Assembly: GCF_014196965.1 (NCBI RefSeq)
Contig: NZ_JACIEQ010000012.1
Span: 1-40,766, forward strand
Source: Actibacterium naphthalenivorans
GTDB taxonomy: Bacteria; Pseudomonadota; Alphaproteobacteria; Rhodobacterales; Rhodobacteraceae
Reading direction: 5' to 3'
Length of the DNA stretch: 40,766 nucleotides
Position 1 is the stretch's first letter, and each line of letters begins with the position of its first letter. Below, piece by piece: positions 24,758 through 33,706 of this stretch. The notes below the pieces were generated by a model. That model worked only from the letters and a program-made list of their open reading frames with translations. It was not told the DNA's origin and ran no database searches. Made by a program: the position numbers and the translations under genes.

Positions 24758-26017
24758 TCAGAAAACGGCGGAAACCACGGCCCCCAGCGCCGCCATCGCC
24801 CCCAGCACCGCCGGAAGCGGCCAGTGCCGCCACAACAGCATCACGGCCGCCAGCGCGGCGAGCCCCACCGCCAGCGGATCGAGCGTGGCCGGATCCGGTG
24901 CGATCAGCCGCAGCGGGCCGGATCGCCAGATCCCCACCTCGCCGAAGAACACATGGGCGGCGAACCAAAGCGACAGGTTCAGGATGACCCCGACAACCGC
25001 CGCCGTCACGCAGGCCAGCGCCGCCGAGAGGCGCGGCAGCCCGGCCAGCCGGTCGATATAGGGCGCGCCGGTGAAGATCCACAGGAAGCAGGGCGTGAAG
25101 GTGACCCAGAGCACCAGCGCCGCACCGGCGATGCCCATCGCCGCGCCGCCCGCCTTGAACGCGGCAAGATAGCCCACGAACTCGGTGACCAGGATCAGCG
25201 GCCCCGGCGTAGTCTCGGCCAGACCCAGCCCATCCATCATCTCGGGCGTGGTCAGCCAGCCGAATTCGCCCACCACGGCCTGGGTCATATAGGCCAGCAC
25301 CGCATAGGCGCCGCCGAATGTGACCACGGCCAGTTTGGAAAAGAACATCGCGAGCTGCGCCAGAAGCCCCGGCCAGAACAGTTGCAGCGCGGCGACCGGC
25401 GCCAGCCACAGGCTGCCCCAGATGGCGATGGTGCGCAGTGTGCGGGGCCTGCCCTGAGGCGCGGCCCGTGCGGGCGCCGTTCCGTCGGCGGTGGCAAAAC
25501 CGTAAAGCGCCGCCAGCGCGATGATCAGCGGAAAGGGCAGGCCAAGGGCGAAGATGCCCAGAAACGAAAGCCCTGCGATGGCCCACCGCGCCCGCCCGTG
25601 CAGCGCCCGTTTCGACACTTTCAGCAGCGCCTCGATGACGATGATCACCACGGTGGCCTTGACCCCCAGAAACAGCGCCTGCACCAGCGGCAGGTTGCCA
25701 TAGGCGCCATAGGCCATCGCCAGCCCCAGCACCACGAAAGCGCCGGGCAGCACGAACAAAAGCCCCGCGATCAGCCCGCCGGGCGTGCCGCGCAGCCGCC
25801 AGCCCGCATAGGTGGCCAGCTGCATCGCCTCGGGCCCCGGCAGCAGCATGCAAAAGCTGAGCGCGCGCAGGAACCGCTCTTCGCTCAGCCAGCCATGCTC
25901 TTCGACCAGTTCCCGGTGCATCAGCGCGATCTGCGCCGCCGGCCCGCCGAAGGACAGCAGGCCGATGCGTCCGAAGACGCGGAGAAGGGCGGAAAAGGGG
26001 AGATAAGCGTCGGCCAT
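24758..26017 (-). CDS. chrA: Chromate transporter, ChrA (CHR family, long-chain)
   Basis: Membrane efflux protein for chromate, 419 residues, the two-domain long form. Two homologous halves: the first begins LLRVFGRIGLLSFGGPAAQIALMHRELVEEHGWLSEERFLRALSFCMLLPGPEAMQLA, the second near residue 220 with FSKLAVVTFGGAYAVLAYM...EMMDGLGLAETTPGPLILVTEFVGYLAAF. The paired FGGxxA and PGP motifs are the CHR signatures. About 10-12 TM helices. It is monocistronic in context; no chrB regulator is adjacent. Substrate specificity is from the family. Confidence 0.92.
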   Translation of the reverse strand: MADAYLPFSALLRVFGRIGLLSFGGPAAQIALMHRELVEEHGWLSEERFLRALSFCMLLPGPEAMQLATYAGWRLRGTPGGLIAGLLFVLPGAFVVLGLAMAYGAYGNLPLVQALFLGVKATVVIIVIEALLKVSKRALHGRARWAIAGLSFLGIFALGLPFPLIIALAALYGFATADGTAPARAAPQGRPRTLRTIAIWGSLWLAPVAALQLFWPGLLAQLAMFFSKLAVVTFGGAYAVLAYMTQAVVGEFGWLTTPEMMDGLGLAETTPGPLILVTEFVGYLAAFKAGGAAMGIAGAALVLWVTFTPCFLWIFTGAPYIDRLAGLPRLSAALACVTAAVVGVILNLSLWFAAHVFFGEVGIWRSGPLRLIAPDPATLDPLAVGLAALAAVMLLWRHWPLPAVLGAMAALGAVVSAVF

Positions 26018-26139
26018 GGTGATCAGGCAACAGCATTGGCCTGAAATTGCAACAGCGGCGCGACGGTTCGGGGAATTAAGTGCAGGCTTCTGTTGCCAGG
26101 TGCCTGCGAACCCCGCCTTACGCTGCTAGGCGCAAGGGC

Positions 26140-26400
26140 TTAGATTTCGATAGATCGAACTGCTTAAGCAGCCAGAGCCATCGGAGCTTTGTTGTCATTT
26201 GCAACTAGCTTTGTCGGACCGATAACGGTGGTTCCTCACCGAGCGAAAGCTAACCCCTTTAGACGTCCGTCGATCCTGTTTCGGCCCCATGATCCCCAAA
26301 TGAGGGATGTTTGGTGGAGCCGCCGGGTACCGCCCCCGGGTCCGATCCGCTTATTACGGGCGCGTTTATCGCCATAGTTCCCGAAGGAACAACGCTAATC
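26140..26400 (-). ncRNA. ssrA: tmRNA, circularly permuted two-piece form (ends approximate)
   Basis: Rescues stalled ribosomes. On the minus strand the 3' acceptor piece comes first and ends GGCTCCACCA (CCA at 26312-26314), preceded by a T-arm-like CCGGG/CCCGG and a hairpin GTTCC-TTCG-GGAAC. After a short loop of about 23 nt the 5' piece starts GGGGCCGAAACAGGATCGACGG at 26288; its first seven bases pair with the acceptor 3' strand. The tag frame at 26202-26164 reads GCA resume codon then ANDNKAPMALAA and TAA, close to tags known in Rhodobacter relatives. A TTCGAT/ATCGAA hairpin follows. The order acceptor-then-coding is the permuted arrangement of alphaproteobacteria. It fills the 420-bp gap between chrA and the transporter gene. 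Confidence 0.93.
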
Positions 26401-26438
26401 TAGGCGCGCGGCGGGGGCTGTGCAAGGGGGTGCCGTAC

Positions 26439-27947
26439 TCAGAACGAGATTCCGAAGATCATCGGACCCAGCAGGGTGAAGATGGCAAAGGTCACCAGAA
26501 TGCCGATGATATTCAGCGCGAATCCGGCCCGGACCATGTCGCCCATGCGCATCTCCTCATAGCCGAAAACGATGGCGTTTGGCGGTGTCGCGACCGGCAT
26601 CATGAAGGCCATCGATGCCCCCAGCGCCACCGGAACGGTCAGCACCAGCGGGTTCAGCCCCATGCCCACCGCGATCGCGGCCAGCACCGGCAGGAAGGTC
26701 GCCGTCGAGGCCGTGTTCGATGTGATCTCGGTGAGGTAGACGATGGCCACCGTCACCGCCAGCACCAGCGCCGCCGTGCCGATCCGGAACCCGCCGACCG
26801 CCGCGCCGATCCATTCCGCCAGCCCGCTGCTGCCGAAGCCCCCGGCCAGCGCCAGTCCGCCGCCGAACAGGATCAGCACATCCCAGGGCAGCGCGCGGGT
26901 GGCCTGCCAATCCAGCGCGAAGCTGCCGCCTTGCGCGGACGGGATCGGAATGGCGAACAGCGCCAGCGCCGCCGTCAGCGCGACGATCGTGTCGTTCAGC
27001 GGCAGGCCCGTCGCCCCGGCCAACGGGGCGCGAAAGATCCACCCCAGCGCGGCGCAGGCAAAGACCACGCCGACCAGCCGCTCGCCCGCGTCCATGGGGC
27101 CAAGCGCGCGCAGCTCGCCCGCCACGATCGTGCCCGGGTTGCCGACAGCGATCCGGCCGGCCGGAAACAGGATCCGCGTCAGCAACAGCCACGCGGCGGG
27201 CAGCATCACCGCAACCACCGGCAGGCCAAGCTTCATCCAGTCCAGAAACGTGATCTCGATGCCATGGGCGCTGCGCAGGAAGCTGGCCAGAAGCGCATTG
27301 GGCGGCGTTCCGATCAACGTGCCGACCCCGCCGATAGAGGCGCTGTAGGCGATGCCCAGCATCAACGCCACGCCGAACCGGCGCACCGCGCCGGCGTCAT
27401 CGGTATTGCGGCGCAGGAAGTCGATCACCGACAGGCCGACCGCATACATCATGATGGTTGCCGCCGTGTTCGAGATCCACATCGACAGAAAGCCGGTGGC
27501 GATCATGAAACCCAGCACGATCCGCGCGGGCGTGCCGCCGACCAGGGTGATGATCTTCAGCGCGATCCGCCGGTGCAGCCCCACCCGCTGCATCGCGGCG
27601 GCGATCAGAAAACCGCCCAGAAACAGAAAGATCAGCGGATCGGCATAGCTTGCGGCGGTGCTGTTCATGTCTGCGATGCCCAGAAGCGGCATCAGCACCA
27701 GCGGCAGCAGGGCGGTCGCCGCGATCGCGATGGCCTCGGTCAGCCACCAGATCACCATCCAGGCGGCCAGGGCGACCATGCGCCAAGCCTCTGGCGGCAT
27801 CTCCGCCGGGGCGGGGCAGTACAGCAGTATCAGCGCCAGCGCCGGGCCGCCGACCAGCCCGATACGGCGCTTCAGGGGCAGGGCGCGCGGGGTGGGGCTG
27901 CCCGGCGGGATGGGACTGCGGCCGGGGTCTTCGTATGTTTCGGGCAT
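26439..27947 (-). CDS. DASS/SLC13-family anion permease
   Basis: Sodium-coupled dicarboxylate or sulfate-type transporter, 502 residues from the ATG at 27947 (GAGGAG upstream). Roughly 11-12 TM helices. Family features: WWLTEAIAIAATALLPLVLMPLLG near the N-terminus; FLGGFLIAAAMQRVGLHRRIAL; the first Na+/substrate clamp SMWISNTAATIMMYAV; and the C-terminal TEITSNTASTATFLPVLAAIA, both containing the SNTAxT motif of this family. GTPPNALLA and ATPPNAIVFGYEE complete the set. C4-dicarboxylates are the likeliest cargo. It ends about 40 bp from the tmRNA gene on the same strand. Confidence 0.9.
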   Translation of the reverse strand: MPETYEDPGRSPIPPGSPTPRALPLKRRIGLVGGPALALILLYCPAPAEMPPEAWRMVALAAWMVIWWLTEAIAIAATALLPLVLMPLLGIADMNSTAASYADPLIFLFLGGFLIAAAMQRVGLHRRIALKIITLVGGTPARIVLGFMIATGFLSMWISNTAATIMMYAVGLSVIDFLRRNTDDAGAVRRFGVALMLGIAYSASIGGVGTLIGTPPNALLASFLRSAHGIEITFLDWMKLGLPVVAVMLPAAWLLLTRILFPAGRIAVGNPGTIVAGELRALGPMDAGERLVGVVFACAALGWIFRAPLAGATGLPLNDTIVALTAALALFAIPIPSAQGGSFALDWQATRALPWDVLILFGGGLALAGGFGSSGLAEWIGAAVGGFRIGTAALVLAVTVAIVYLTEITSNTASTATFLPVLAAIAVGMGLNPLVLTVPVALGASMAFMMPVATPPNAIVFGYEEMRMGDMVRAGFALNIIGILVTFAIFTLLGPMIFGISF

Positions 27948-28214
27948 TGCCACTCCTCGCGCGGAACATTTTGCCGCGCCCGCTTTCGGCGTTTGTGCCG
28001 GGGCCTGATCTCGACCGTACGCCCCGAGGCTAGAAAAGCCCCGCCGCGCCCACAAGCCGGAAATCCGCCGGGCCCGCCGGTTGCCCTTTCCATTTGTCGC
28101 AAGCCCGAATGTGTGACACTTTTTTGCCCGACACGAACGGGGCCGGGAGGCACGCCTTTCCCGTCGCAACGGCGAAGGCTTTGCGGGACGTCATCGAAAA
28201 GGAGGAGATAAATC

Positions 28215-29204
28215 ATGTTCAGGGCACTGGTTGTCGAAAAGAACGATGAGGGCAAGACACATGCCGCCGTGCAGGAGCTGGACGAGGCGCGCCTGCCCGA
28301 AGGCGAGGTGACTGTCGCGGTCGAATATTCCACCGTGAACTACAAGGACGGGCTGTGCATCGGGCCGGGCGGCGGACTTGTGCGGAGCTATCCGCATGTG
28401 CCCGGCATCGATTTCGCCGGTACGGTCGCGGCGTCGGAGGATGCCCGCTATGCCCCCGGCGACAAGGTGGTCCTGACCGGCTGGCGCGTCGGAGAGGTGC
28501 ATTGGGGCGGCTATGCCCAGAAGGCGCGGGTAAAGGCCGACTGGCTGGTGCCGCTGCCCGAGGGGCTGACCACCCGGCAGGCCATGGCCGTGGGCACCGC
28601 GGGCTTCACCGCGATGCTGGCGGTGATGGCGCTGGAGGATCACGGGATGAAACCGGGGGGCGGCCCGGTGCTGGTGACCGGCGCGGCCGGCGGTGTCGGC
28701 TCGGTGGCGACCGCCATTCTGGCGCATCTGGGTCATGAGGTCGCGGCGGTGACGGGCCGGCCCGAAACCGCGGAGTACCTGACGGCGCTGGGCGCCGCGC
28801 GGATCGTGCCGCGCGATGAGATCAACGAGACCGTCAAGCGCCCGCTGGAGGCCGAGACATGGGCCGGCTGCGTCGATGCCGTGGGCGGCGCGATGCTGGC
28901 CCGTGTGCTGGGGCAGATGAAATACGGCGCCTCGGTCGCGGCGGTGGGGCTTGCCGGGGGGGCCGGGCTTCCGGCCACGGTCATCCCGTTTCTGTTGCGC
29001 GGCGTGAACCTGCTGGGCATCGACAGCGTGATGCAGCCCTATGATAACCGCCTTCGGGCCTGGCGACGCGTCGCGGCCGACCTGCCGATGGACAAGCTGG
29101 AGGCGATGATCCGGCCCGCCACGCTGGCCGATCTGCCGGGGCTTGGCGCCGATATCCTGAAAGGGCACGTCAGGGGCCGCGTGGTGGTGGATGTGAACGC
29201 CTGA
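28215..29204 (+). CDS. acuI: Acryloyl-CoA reductase (NADPH), AcuI/YhdH family
   Basis: Zinc-independent MDR oxidoreductase that reduces acryloyl-CoA to propionyl-CoA, detoxifying acrylate formed from DMSP or via 3-hydroxypropionate. 329 residues with a strong AAGGAGGAG ribosome site. Motifs: YSTVNYKDGLCI, PHVPGIDFAGTV, TAGFTAMLAVMALE, the nucleotide loop VTGAAGGVGSVA near 155-166, and VTGRPETAEYLTALGA. The structural-zinc cysteine loop of MDR alcohol dehydrogenases is missing, as in this subfamily. No ddd or acuR genes are next to it, so the link to DMSP is from the family only. Confidence 0.9.
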   Translation: MFRALVVEKNDEGKTHAAVQELDEARLPEGEVTVAVEYSTVNYKDGLCIGPGGGLVRSYPHVPGIDFAGTVAASEDARYAPGDKVVLTGWRVGEVHWGGYAQKARVKADWLVPLPEGLTTRQAMAVGTAGFTAMLAVMALEDHGMKPGGGPVLVTGAAGGVGSVATAILAHLGHEVAAVTGRPETAEYLTALGAARIVPRDEINETVKRPLEAETWAGCVDAVGGAMLARVLGQMKYGASVAAVGLAGGAGLPATVIPFLLRGVNLLGIDSVMQPYDNRLRAWRRVAADLPMDKLEAMIRPATLADLPGLGADILKGHVRGRVVVDVNA

Positions 29205-29302
29205 CACGCGGTGCGAAAATTCTGTGGGGTGTCAGCGGTTTGCAGAGGGCTGTAAGCTCGTCTGCGCAAAACGCGTGACAGATTCGCGAGAGGGGGCAGA
29301 AG

Positions 29303-30526
29303 GTGCAGCTTGATATTGATTTCGTCCGGTCCAGCTTTCCGGCGTTCCGCGAACCCACGCTCGAGGGGCAGGCGTTTTTCGAAAACGCGGGCGGCTCCTA
29401 CACCTGCGGGGCGGTGATCGACCGGCTGACCCGGTTCTATCACGCGCGCAAGGTGCAGCCCTACGGCCCCTATGACGCGTCCCGCCTGGGGGGCGAGGAG
29501 ATGGACGAGGCGCGCACGCGCCTTGCCGCCCTTCTGGGGGTCGAGAGCGATGAGCTGAGCTTCGGCCCGTCGACCACGCAGAACACCTATGTTCTGGCGC
29601 AGGCCTTCCGCCGCTGGATGAAGCCGGGCGAAGAGATCATCGTGACCAACCAGGATCACGAGGCCAATTCCGGCCCGTGGCGCCGGCTGGTCGAAGATGG
29701 CATCCGGGTGCGCGAATGGCGCATGGACCCAGAGACCGGCCATCTGGATCTGGCCGATCTGGAAAACCTGCTGGATGAAAACGTGCGGCTTGTGTGCTTC
29801 CCCCATTGCTCCAACGTGGTGGGAGAGGTCAATGACGTCGCCGCCATCTGCGCCACCGCGCAGGCGGCGGGGGCGTTCACCTGCGTTGACGGGGTCAGCT
29901 ATGCGCCGCATGGTCTTCCGAACGTGGGCGATCTGGGGGCCGATATCTATCTGTTCTCGGCCTACAAGACCTATGGGCCGCATCAGGGGCTGATGGTCGT
30001 CAACCGCGCGCTGGCCGAGCAACTGCCGAACCAGGGCCATTTCTTCAACGGCGGCACGCTTTACAAACGCTTCACACCGGCGGGGCCCGATCATGCGCAG
30101 GTGGCGGCCTGTGCCGGCATCGCGGATTACAACGATGCGCTTTATGATCATCACTTCGGCCACCATCCGGCGCCCACGGTGCGCACTCAGGCGGTGCATG
30201 ATCTGATGCGGGGGCATGAAACCGCGCTTCTCAAGCCCTTGCTGGATTATCTCGGCGCGAAGAACGCGGTGCGCCTTCTGGGGCCCGGGCAGGCCGAGCG
30301 GCGCGCGCCCACCGTCGCGCTGTCGCTGCAGGAACCGGCGGGGCCGGTCGCCGCGCGTCTGGCGCAAAGCGGCATCATGGCGGGTGGCGGAGATTTCTAC
30401 GCCGTGCGCGCGCTCGAGGCGCTGGGGGTGGACCCGAACCGGGGCGTGCTGCGGCTGAGCTTCGTTCACTACACCACCGCCGAAGAGGTCGACCGCCTGA
30501 TCGCGGCGCTCGACCAGCATCTCTAG
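29303..30526 (+). CDS. Class V aminotransferase-fold (cysteine-desulfurase-like) PLP enzyme
   Basis: 407 residues, GTG start with GAGAGGGGG upstream. Fold-type I PLP enzyme: FFENAGGSYTCGAVIDRL at the start, STTQNTYVLAQAF (PLP phosphate region), TNQDHEANSGPWRRL, CVDGVSYAPHGLPNV with the PLP aspartate, and SAYKTYGPHQGLMVV with the Schiff-base lysine near residue 223. Where SufS/NifS enzymes have a catalytic cysteine (HCA near the C-terminus), this protein has MAGGGDFYAVRAL and no cysteine. It is therefore probably not a desulfurase but one of the uncharacterised cysteine-desulfurase-like group. Substrate unknown. It is followed 26 bp later by photolyase. Confidence 0.82.
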   Translation: MQLDIDFVRSSFPAFREPTLEGQAFFENAGGSYTCGAVIDRLTRFYHARKVQPYGPYDASRLGGEEMDEARTRLAALLGVESDELSFGPSTTQNTYVLAQAFRRWMKPGEEIIVTNQDHEANSGPWRRLVEDGIRVREWRMDPETGHLDLADLENLLDENVRLVCFPHCSNVVGEVNDVAAICATAQAAGAFTCVDGVSYAPHGLPNVGDLGADIYLFSAYKTYGPHQGLMVVNRALAEQLPNQGHFFNGGTLYKRFTPAGPDHAQVAACAGIADYNDALYDHHFGHHPAPTVRTQAVHDLMRGHETALLKPLLDYLGAKNAVRLLGPGQAERRAPTVALSLQEPAGPVAARLAQSGIMAGGGDFYAVRALEALGVDPNRGVLRLSFVHYTTAEEVDRLIAALDQHL

Positions 30527-30552
30527 GCGGCCCGCGCCGGGAAACAGGGCCG

Positions 30553-31974
30553 ATGACCGATGAACGCCCGATCCTTCTGTGGCTGCGCCGCGATCTGCGC
30601 CTGACCGACCATCCGGCGCTGGACGCGGCCTGCCGGACCGGGCGCCCGGTGATCCCGGTGTTCATTCATGATGAGGTGGTGGAGCGCCTCGGCGCGGCGC
30701 CGAAATGGCGCCTCGGGCTGGGGGTGGAGCGGTTCGCGCAGGCGCTGGCCGGGGCCGGATCGCGGCTGATCTGCCGCCGGGGCCCCGCGCTGGCCGTGCT
30801 GCGGGCGCTGGTGGCGGAAACCGGGGCCGGGGCGGTGTTCTGGTCGCGGCTCTACGACCCCGACAGCCGGGCGCGCGATACCGGCGTCAAGGCGGGGCTG
30901 CGCGCGGCGGGGCTGACGGCGCAGAGCTTTCCCGGCCATCTGCTGTTCGAGCCCTGGACGGTCGCGACCGGGGCAGGCGGGTTCTACAAGGTCTATTCCC
31001 CGTTCTGGCGCGCGGTAAAGCAGCGCGACCCGCCCGCGCCGTTGCCCGCGCCTGCGGCACTTGCCGGCCCGCATGTCTGGCCGCGAAGCGATGACCCGGC
31101 CGATTGGGGCATGGGTGCGGCGATGGGGCGTGGCGCGGCCATCGTCGCCCCGCATCTGGCGGTGGGAGAGGCCGCCGCCCGGGCGCGTTTGCATGATTTC
31201 CTGTCCGAAGGCATCGCTGGCTACGGCGAGGCGCGGGATTTCCCGGCGCGGGCGGCCACCTCGCGCTTGTCGGAAAACCTGAGCTGCGGCGAGATCAGCC
31301 CGGGCACGGTCTGGCGCGCGGCCCGGCACGCGTTCGATGCGGGGGCGGCCGGGGCCGAGACCTTCCTGAAACAGCTGATCTGGCGCGAATTCGCCTGGCA
31401 CCTGCTGTATCACACGCCCCATATGGCGACCCGCAACTGGCGCGCCGGCTGGGACGGATTCCCCTGGTCGCAAGAGGACGGCCGGCCCGAGGTCATCGCC
31501 TGGAAGCAGGGGCGCACCGGGGTGGCCTTTGTCGATGCGGCGATGCGGCAGATGTATGTGACCGGCACCATGCACAACCGCGCGCGGATGATCGCGGCCT
31601 CTTACCTGACCAAACATCTTCTGACCGACTGGCGCGTCGGGCAGGCCTGGTTCGAGCAATGCCTCGTCGATTGGGACCCGGCCGCAAATGCGATGGGCTG
31701 GCAATGGGTGGCCGGGTCCGGCCCCGATGCCGCGCCCTATTTCCGCATCTTCAACCCCGACACGCAACTGCGAAAGTTCGACCCCGACGGCACCTATGCC
31801 GACACCTGGCTGGCCGAGGGGCGGCGCACGCCGCATCCCTCCGCGCTCCGCTATTTCGACGCGGTGCCGCGGCGCTGGGCCCTGTCGCCGCATGACATCT
31901 ACCCGGCGCCGGTAGTCGGGCTGGCCGAGGGCCGCGCCCGCGCCCTTGCCGCCCTTGCGAACCGGGGCGGCTGA
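30553..31974 (+). CDS. phrB: Deoxyribodipyrimidine photo-lyase (class I CPD photolyase)
   Basis: Light-driven repair of cyclobutane pyrimidine dimers. 473 residues. The N-terminal antenna-binding Rossmann domain opens LLWLRRDLRLTDHPAL. The C-terminal FAD domain has SRLSENLSCGEISPGTVW, KQLIWREFAWHLLYHTP, GRTGVAFVDAAMRQMYVTGTMHNRARMIAASYL, and WQWVAGSGPDAAPYFRIFNP with the electron-transfer tryptophans. All catalytic motifs are intact. It lies 26 bp after the aminotransferase-like gene. Confidence 0.95.
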   Translation: MTDERPILLWLRRDLRLTDHPALDAACRTGRPVIPVFIHDEVVERLGAAPKWRLGLGVERFAQALAGAGSRLICRRGPALAVLRALVAETGAGAVFWSRLYDPDSRARDTGVKAGLRAAGLTAQSFPGHLLFEPWTVATGAGGFYKVYSPFWRAVKQRDPPAPLPAPAALAGPHVWPRSDDPADWGMGAAMGRGAAIVAPHLAVGEAAARARLHDFLSEGIAGYGEARDFPARAATSRLSENLSCGEISPGTVWRAARHAFDAGAAGAETFLKQLIWREFAWHLLYHTPHMATRNWRAGWDGFPWSQEDGRPEVIAWKQGRTGVAFVDAAMRQMYVTGTMHNRARMIAASYLTKHLLTDWRVGQAWFEQCLVDWDPAANAMGWQWVAGSGPDAAPYFRIFNPDTQLRKFDPDGTYADTWLAEGRRTPHPSALRYFDAVPRRWALSPHDIYPAPVVGLAEGRARALAALANRGG

Positions 31975-32079
31975 CGCGCCGCCGCAACGGGGCGTGAAAA
32001 TCTCGCGCGCCCCTTGCGCAAACCGTGCCGCGCGCGGAAACTGGCAGCGATGCAGGAAAGATAAGAGGCCACCCGCACG

Positions 32080-32523
32080 ATGCCCACCGCCGCCCGCCTT
32101 GTCGCCGCGTTATGCTTTGCCGCCATCGCCTTTCTGGCCTCTGACAGTTACAAGCCCTTGCTGCCCACCGGCACCAACACCCGCATGTTCAGCGAGTTGA
32201 ACGCGCTGCTGGGCGCCGTGATCGGATGGCGGGTGATGGGGCGGCTCGTGGGCGACGGGTACCAGCCGGCGATGGCGTCGGGCCTGCGGACGGCGCTGAC
32301 GCTGATGTTCTACACGCTGCTGGTTCATTCAGTTTACCAGATGCTGAAACGCTCCACCAGGATGGTTTATGACGGGGTGATGGATGCGATCGTCTCTGCC
32401 TTCGATCTTGCTGTCAAATATGGCACGCTGATGGTCACATCGCCGCAGGTCATGGCAATTTTGTTGATCGGCGGCGTTCTGGCCGGCTTGCTGGCCGAAT
32501 GGGTTTCAAGGCGCTGGAGCTGA
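32080..32523 (+). CDS. trgA: TrgA family membrane protein (tellurite-resistance locus)
   Basis: 147 residues, four predicted TM helices (about 6-22, 38-55, 67-87 and 122-140) with loops rich in charged residues. The N-terminus and spacing PTAARLVAALCFAAIAFLASD...KPLLPTGTNTRMFSELNALLGAVIGWRVMG match TrgA as known from the Rhodobacter sphaeroides trgAB-cysK locus linked to tellurite resistance. Its molecular function is not known. AAGAGG precedes the ATG. trgB starts 3 bp after its stop. Confidence 0.88.
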   Translation: MPTAARLVAALCFAAIAFLASDSYKPLLPTGTNTRMFSELNALLGAVIGWRVMGRLVGDGYQPAMASGLRTALTLMFYTLLVHSVYQMLKRSTRMVYDGVMDAIVSAFDLAVKYGTLMVTSPQVMAILLIGGVLAGLLAEWVSRRWS

Positions 32524-32526
32524 GAA

Positions 32527-33651
32527 TTGGCCGATCTGTTCTTCTATGGCACCCTGTGCCATCCCGCCTTGCTTGACTGCGTGCTCGGCCCCGAACGGGG
32601 CGGGGTGACGGGTGAACCGGCGCATCTGACCGGGTACGCGGTGCGGCGCGTCGCGGGGCAGGACTATCCGACGATCACGGCGCAGCAAGGCGCACGCGCC
32701 GCCGGGGTGCTGGCGCGCGGGCTGACGGCGGCGGCGCTGGCGCGGCTCGATTTCTACGAAGGCGGCCACGGCTATTCCCTGCGCCCGGCCACGGTGGAAA
32801 CGGCGGAAGGGCCGCGCCCCGCGCAGGTCTATTTTCCCGATCATGTGCAAACGCCCGACGGGGACTGGCGGCTGTCTGACTGGGTCGCGGATCAGGGCGC
32901 GGTGACGCTGCTGGCCGCGCAAGAGGTTATGATGGCCTTCGGGCAGCGGCCCGCGGCCGAGGTTGCGCGCCGCTTTCCGCAGATCCGCGCCAGGGCCGCC
33001 TCGCGCCTGCGCGCGGCCACGCCCGGGCCCACCGCGCTACGCCACCGGGCGCGGGACGGCGATGTGACGATCCGTGAGACGCGCCAGCCCTATGCGCATT
33101 ATTTCGCGGTCGAAGAGTTCGACCTGACCCATCGCCGCTTTGACGGCACGATCAGCGCGGAACTCTCCCGCGCCGCCTTCATCGCGCCCGACGCGGCCAC
33201 GGTGCTGCCCTATGATCCGGGGCGCGACCGGGTGCTGCTGATCGAACAGTTCCGCGTCGGCCCGATGGCACGGGGCGATCGCCAGCCCTGGCTGCTCGAG
33301 GCGATCGCCGGCCGGGTGGACGCGGGCGAGACACCCGAGCAGACCGTGCGCCGCGAAGCGCAAGAGGAAGCCGGGCTGGACATCGGCGCGCTGCACCGGG
33401 TGCATGGCTATTACCCGTCGCCCGGTTCGGTCAGCGAATATCTCTATTCCTTCGTCGGGCTGGCAGATCTGCCCGACAGCGCCGCCGGGCTGGGCGGTGT
33501 GCCGGGCGAGGGAGAGGACATCCGCGCCCATGTCATCGGCTATGAGCGGCTGATGGCGCTGCTGGACGCGGGCGAGCTGGACAACGCGCCGCTGCTGCTT
33601 TCGGCCTTCTGGCTGGCACGCAACCGTGATCGTCTCCGCGCCGAAGCTTGA
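32527..33651 (+). CDS. trgB: TrgB: gamma-glutamylcyclotransferase-like domain fused to Nudix hydrolase
   Basis: 374 residues, TTG start after GGAG, 3 bp behind trgA. Residues 1 to about 130 are an AIG2/gamma-glutamylcyclotransferase-like fold (FFYGTLCHPALL, then VAGQDYPTI and DFYEGGHGYSLRP with the acidic active-site region). From about residue 180 a Nudix domain follows with the box GRVDAGETPEQTVRREAQEEAG (about 261-282) in full GX5EX7REUXEEXG form, closest to ADP-ribose pyrophosphatases. The first domain suggests glutathione or gamma-glutamyl chemistry, which fits a thiol-based tellurite response together with cysK. That functional link is inferred. Confidence 0.88.
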   Translation: MADLFFYGTLCHPALLDCVLGPERGGVTGEPAHLTGYAVRRVAGQDYPTITAQQGARAAGVLARGLTAAALARLDFYEGGHGYSLRPATVETAEGPRPAQVYFPDHVQTPDGDWRLSDWVADQGAVTLLAAQEVMMAFGQRPAAEVARRFPQIRARAASRLRAATPGPTALRHRARDGDVTIRETRQPYAHYFAVEEFDLTHRRFDGTISAELSRAAFIAPDAATVLPYDPGRDRVLLIEQFRVGPMARGDRQPWLLEAIAGRVDAGETPEQTVRREAQEEAGLDIGALHRVHGYYPSPGSVSEYLYSFVGLADLPDSAAGLGGVPGEGEDIRAHVIGYERLMALLDAGELDNAPLLLSAFWLARNRDRLRAEA

Positions 33652-33706
33652 GTTCCCGCGGTGCGGGCGATACTCAGGAAGCAACCTGGCACAAGGGGAG
33701 AGGACC

